Shown here: one piece after another, positions 62,793 to 64,000 of the stretch
Position numbering within the stretch: the stretch's first letter is position 1
How the letters are laid out: the number at the start of each line of letters is the position of its first letter
DNA from: Streptomyces sp. R41
Lineage (GTDB): Bacteria; Actinomycetota; Actinomycetes; Streptomycetales; Streptomycetaceae
Length of the DNA stretch: 64,000 nt
NCBI RefSeq assembly: GCF_041053055.1
Contig: NZ_CP163443.1
Coordinates: 3,720,001-3,784,000 of the forward strand
Reading direction: 5' to 3'
Notes under the pieces: generated by a model
Seen by the model: only the letters and a program-made list of their open reading frames with translations
The model's database searches: none
Told to the model about the DNA's origin: nothing
Made by a program: the position numbers and the translations under genes

Positions 62793-64000
62793 ATGACGAC
62801 TGACGTGCGGGTGCTGCAGCAGGCCGACTGGAATGTCTGGTACGACAACCTCATTCGCGCGTTCGGTGGCGTCCCGGAGTCGTCCGAGGAGCGCGAGCTG
62901 TACGACGCGCTCACAGAGTACGACCGTTCCCTGGGAGCGTGGGACGGCGATCAGTGCGTGGGTACGGCGGGCGCGTTCTCGTTCCGTGTCACCGTCCCCG
63001 GCGGCGCCTGTGTCCCGGCCGCGGGCATCACCATGGTGAGCGTCGCGGCCACGCACCGCAGGCGCGGGGTGCTGACCGCGATGATGCGCCGCCAGCTGGA
63101 CGACATCCGCGCCTGGGGCGAGCCGCTCGCCGTCCTGACCGCCTCGGAGCCGGCGATCTACGGCCGGTTCGGCTACGGCATCGGCACGCTGCAGCTCAAC
63201 GCCGAGATCGACACCACCCGCGCACGACTGTCGGTGCCGCCCGGCACCGACGACGTACATCTGCGCTACGCCGTGCCGGCCGAGGTGCTCGACGCGTGCG
63301 AGGCGGTGTACGCGCGCCTGGTTCCCCGCCGGCCGGGGATGCTGGCGCGGCAGCCCGGCTGGGAGCGCCTCCAGGTCCTCGACCCGGAGAGCGAGCGGGA
63401 CGGCGCGTCGCCGCTGCAGTGCGTACTCGCCGAGCGGGACGGCGAGGTCGTCGGCTACGCGCGCTTCCGGGTCAAGCCGGAGTGGGGCCCGTCCGGGCAC
63501 AACGGGTCCGTGATCCTGATCGACCTCGAGGGGCTCGACCCGGCGGCGCGGGCCGCGCTGTGGCGCTTCCTCTTCGACCTCGACCTGACGTCCACGCTGC
63601 GCACCCGGGCCCGGCCTGTCGACGAGGACGTGCAGCACCTGGTGTCCGACATCCGGCGCTGCAATCTGCGGATGAAGGACTCGCTGCACGTACGGCTCGT
63701 CGATGTCGGCGCCGCGCTGGAGGCGCGCACGTATCAGGCGCCGGTGGACGTGGTGTTCGAGGTCGAGGACGCGTTCTGCCCCTGGAACGAGGGGCGTTGG
63801 CGGCTCACCGGGGACGCCAAGGGCGCGTCGTGCGTGCGTACCGAAGACGCGGCGGATCTCGCCCTGACCGTACGGGAGTTGGGGGCCGCGTATCTGGGTG
63901 GGGTGTCGCTCGCCTCGCTCGCGGCGGCCGGGCGGGTGCGGGAGCTGCGGCAGGGGGCGCTGACGGAGGCGTCCGTGGCCTTCTCGTCCGTGGTCGCGCC
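62793..64000 (+). CDS. Eis-like GNAT acetyltransferase (3' end outside window)
   Basis: 402 residues are in the window. The N-terminal GNAT domain has GITMVSVAATHRRRGVLTAM followed by MRRQLDDIRAWGE (acetyl-CoA loop) and LTASEPAIYGRFGYGIGT. A second GNAT-like domain and the SCP2-like C-terminal domain (LTGDAKGASCVRTEDAADLA, LGGVSLASLAAAGRVREL) follow. This is the three-domain layout of Eis/YhjG-type lysine or aminoglycoside acetyltransferases. The ATG at 62793 has no ribosome-binding site but lies 7 bp after a TAGGCA, so a leaderless transcript is possible. Confidence 0.9.
   Translation, partial: MTTDVRVLQQADWNVWYDNLIRAFGGVPESSEERELYDALTEYDRSLGAWDGDQCVGTAGAFSFRVTVPGGACVPAAGITMVSVAATHRRRGVLTAMMRRQLDDIRAWGEPLAVLTASEPAIYGRFGYGIGTLQLNAEIDTTRARLSVPPGTDDVHLRYAVPAEVLDACEAVYARLVPRRPGMLARQPGWERLQVLDPESERDGASPLQCVLAERDGEVVGYARFRVKPEWGPSGHNGSVILIDLEGLDPAARAALWRFLFDLDLTSTLRTRARPVDEDVQHLVSDIRRCNLRMKDSLHVRLVDVGAALEARTYQAPVDVVFEVEDAFCPWNEGRWRLTGDAKGASCVRTEDAADLALTVRELGAAYLGGVSLASLAAAGRVRELRQGALTEASVAFSSVVA

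Overview
The window is high-GC actinobacterial DNA and is almost certainly from a Streptomyces chromosome. The core genes are rplU-rpmA-obg, a very long RNase E/G of the RNase ES type, the mreBCD-mrdA-rodA wall-elongation cluster, ndk, folC-valS, clpX-clpP2-clpP1 and tig, in the order usual for that genus. GTG starts are common. The product names are recognised from family motifs in the translations; no database was searched.

Layout. 1-1.7 kb: 5' part of a Tat-exported PhoD-like phosphatase and an FG-GAP protein remnant. 2.0-9.7 kb: core block on the minus strand (obg, rpmA, rplU, rne, TIGR03936). 9.7-29.4 kb: a gene-poor accessory zone between the TIGR03936 gene and the B12-type radical SAM gene (TIGR03960), two genes that are normally neighbours. 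It holds a hydrophobic 49-residue-repeat protein, a GNAT, a secreted collagen-like protein, two glycosyltransferases, two DUF899 proteins, a very unusual amino-acid permease-PP2C-histidine-kinase-like fusion, remnants of terD, arsM and a transposase, and a 6.7-kb integrative element. 29.4-53.2 kb: core block (radical SAM, CYTH/CHAD, rodA, mrdA, mreDCB, ndk, folC, a histidine kinase, valS, clpX, clpP2, clpP1, tig). 53.4-64 kb: tRNA-Pro and tRNA-Gly, a degenerate SDR with a divergent HxlR-type regulator, a small membrane protein, an acyltransferase, an ABC exporter translationally coupled to an HD-domain protein, a membrane PP2C phosphatase and an Eis-like acetyltransferase (cut by the window end).

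The integrative element (about 22.75-29.5 kb) is framed by two 105-bp, about 89 % identical copies of the 3' end of the radical SAM gene. The copy beside the serine integrase looks like the displaced native end. The other, attached to the gene, looks element-supplied and keeps the reading frame. The cargo is a predicted conflict/defence pair: a caspase-like protease with C-terminal WD40 repeats, overlapping an upstream EACC1-type small protein. An IS256-family insertion without target duplication has cut into the upstream part of this operon.

The two most unusual things are (1) the 881-residue APC permease fused in frame to a SpoIIE-type PP2C domain and an anti-sigma-type ATPase domain, with one metal-binding Asp replaced by Gly, and (2) the caspase/WD40/EACC1 cargo on an element that rebuilds the C-terminus of the gene it sits in. 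A GC-rich intergenic repeat with a perfect or near-perfect palindrome recurs at the 3' ends of several genes and probably acts as a terminator.
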